From the NCBI GenBank assembly GCA_016875155.1, contig VGSD01000228.1, forward strand, positions 1 through 5,347: a stretch of DNA of 5,347 bases. The letters are read 5' to 3'. The position numbers were made by a program, and so were the translations under genes. A model generated the notes under the pieces. The model was not told where the DNA came from. It saw only the letters and a list, made by a program, of their open reading frames with translations, and did no database searches. Positions 4,593-5,347 of the stretch are shown here, one piece after another (within the stretch, counting starts at the first letter, position 1; every line of letters begins with the position of its first letter). Source of the stretch: Deltaproteobacteria bacterium (GTDB lineage: Bacteria; Desulfobacterota; BSN033; UBA1163).

Positions 4593-5347
4593 TGCTTATC
4601 TTAATTGGATCCCCTCTCTTCATCTTCAGCATCTCCTGGGCATTTCCTTCTCTCACCGATATTTCCAGAAATCCTCCGCTACCGATAAGAGCCATCGGAT
4701 CGTTTTTCTTACCTTCGTCATATCCTCTTTTTAAGTCCCGTATGATTTTCTCCCTCACTCTGATTTGAAATGGCTGATCTTTGATAAAGCGGAAGAATAT
4801 CTCCTTTTCAATATTGGTGATGAGGTTCCCAAAGCGGTCAATCAGAAGAATTTTCCCATAAAGATTCTTACCTTTTACTTCTGGTTCTTTAAGGCTGAGT
4901 TTTACCCAGTGATCAAGCTTATTCCCGAAGCGTCTGGGATTAATCGCCAGAGAGAGATGAGCAGCTACCGGAGCAAAGATATCCCGACCATGGAACGTGT
5001 TGCTGATATCAGGAAGGAAATATTTTCGATGGGTGAGGTGGATCACCTGTTTCACCCCATCCCTTTTTGCGGCCAGCGTGAAGAGCCCATTGTCAGGGCC
5101 AACAAAGAGATAATTTTTCGTCTGGAGAAGAATGGGTTTCCTCCGCCCCCCTACCCCCGGATCAACGACAGCAACATGGATTGTCCCTTTAGGGAAATAG
5201 GAAAAGGCATTGGCTAAAAGTATGGCCCCTTCCTGAACATCCTGCGGATGGACCTCGTGTGTGATATCCACCAGGGTGCATTGGGGATTGATGCTTAAAA
5301 TCACCCCTTTCATGGAGGCCACATAATGGTCCTTTGACCCAAAATCA
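4564..5347 (-). CDS. SAM hydrolase/SAM-dependent halogenase family protein (DUF62), 5' partial
   Basis: Member of the family that attacks C5' of S-adenosylmethionine with water or halide. The common members produce adenosine and methionine; the rare ones are chlorinases or fluorinases. Numbering is from GTG 5322. Visible motifs are MKGVILSINP (4-13), VDITHEVHPQD (18-28), VVDPGVGGRR (52-61), GPDNG (75-79) and NTFHGRDIFAPVAAHL (108-123), followed by the C-terminal barrel with IDRFGNLITNI (161-171) and GSGGFLEISVREGNA (214-228). The Asp-Arg-His triad described for the archaeal hydrolase fits D54, R61 and H111, which favours hydrolase over halogenase. The frame continues to the window edge as DFGSKDHYV, the family's usual N-terminal motif, so GTG 5322 is the Val of YV and the true start lies outside, probably only a few codons further. 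The last ten residues come from a simple repeat and add a tail beyond the normal end near GDPIKI. Confidence 0.93.
   Translation of the reverse strand, partial: DFGSKDHYVASMKGVILSINPQCTLVDITHEVHPQDVQEGAILLANAFSYFPKGTIHVAVVDPGVGGRRKPILLQTKNYLFVGPDNGLFTLAAKRDGVKQVIHLTHRKYFLPDISNTFHGRDIFAPVAAHLSLAINPRRFGNKLDHWVKLSLKEPEVKGKNLYGKILLIDRFGNLITNIEKEIFFRFIKDQPFQIRVREKIIRDLKRGYDEGKKNDPMALIGSGGFLEISVREGNAQEMLKMKRGDPIKISTKSQIPNPK

Noticed and set aside
4765..5217. A 150-codon open frame on the plus strand opposite the SAM hydrolase
   Set aside because: It lies wholly antisense to a gene with clear family motifs and encodes no recognisable domain. The other opposite-strand or alternate-frame openings within 381-1267 and 3671-4077 were dropped for the same reason.

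Overview
The window looks like chromosomal DNA from a free-living, Gram-negative-type anaerobe, most plausibly a deltaproteobacterial (Desulfobacterota or Syntrophobacterales-like) lineage. This is an inference from protein style: a TPR plus periplasmic-binding-domain protein of the penicillin-binding-protein-activator type, a DUF62 SAM hydrolase, mid-range base composition, and intergenic spaces full of small palindromic repeats. No rRNA or other marker gene is present to fix the taxonomy.

Layout, left to right. Positions 2-1699 (+) hold the 3' part of a TPR/periplasmic-binding-fold protein whose signal peptide lies off the left edge. Positions 1700-1856 are a spacer with interlocking inverted repeats. 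Positions 1857-2528 (+) encode endonuclease V (nfi). A toxin-first type II toxin-antitoxin pair follows at 2604-2903 (RelE/ParE-like toxin) and 2900-3157 (Phd/YefM-like antitoxin), with stop and start codons overlapping. A class I/II PLP-dependent aminotransferase lies on the minus strand at 3158-4300, and its stop codon directly abuts the antitoxin stop. Positions 4301-4563 are a repeat-rich spacer: two small dyads of related design, a 76-base four-stem cloverleaf-like palindromic element, one further hairpin and an AT-rich direct repeat. Positions 4564-5347 (-) hold a DUF62 SAM hydrolase/halogenase-family enzyme whose start lies off the right edge.

The only genes that clearly work together are the toxin and antitoxin. 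The SAM hydrolase and the aminotransferase share a strand, but the repeat island separates them, so a common transcript is uncertain. Endonuclease V is a stand-alone DNA repair gene. Its interest lies in two changes at positions usually conserved in the family: the third metal-ligand Asp is Glu, and an active-site Lys is Arg.

I found no convincing new multi-gene system. The points most worth checking are the endonuclease V active-site changes, the cloverleaf-like repeat at 4458-4533, the interlocking repeats at 1722-1820, the toxin-first gene order with a possible promoter inside the nfi end, and the repeat that supplies the last codons of the SAM hydrolase gene.
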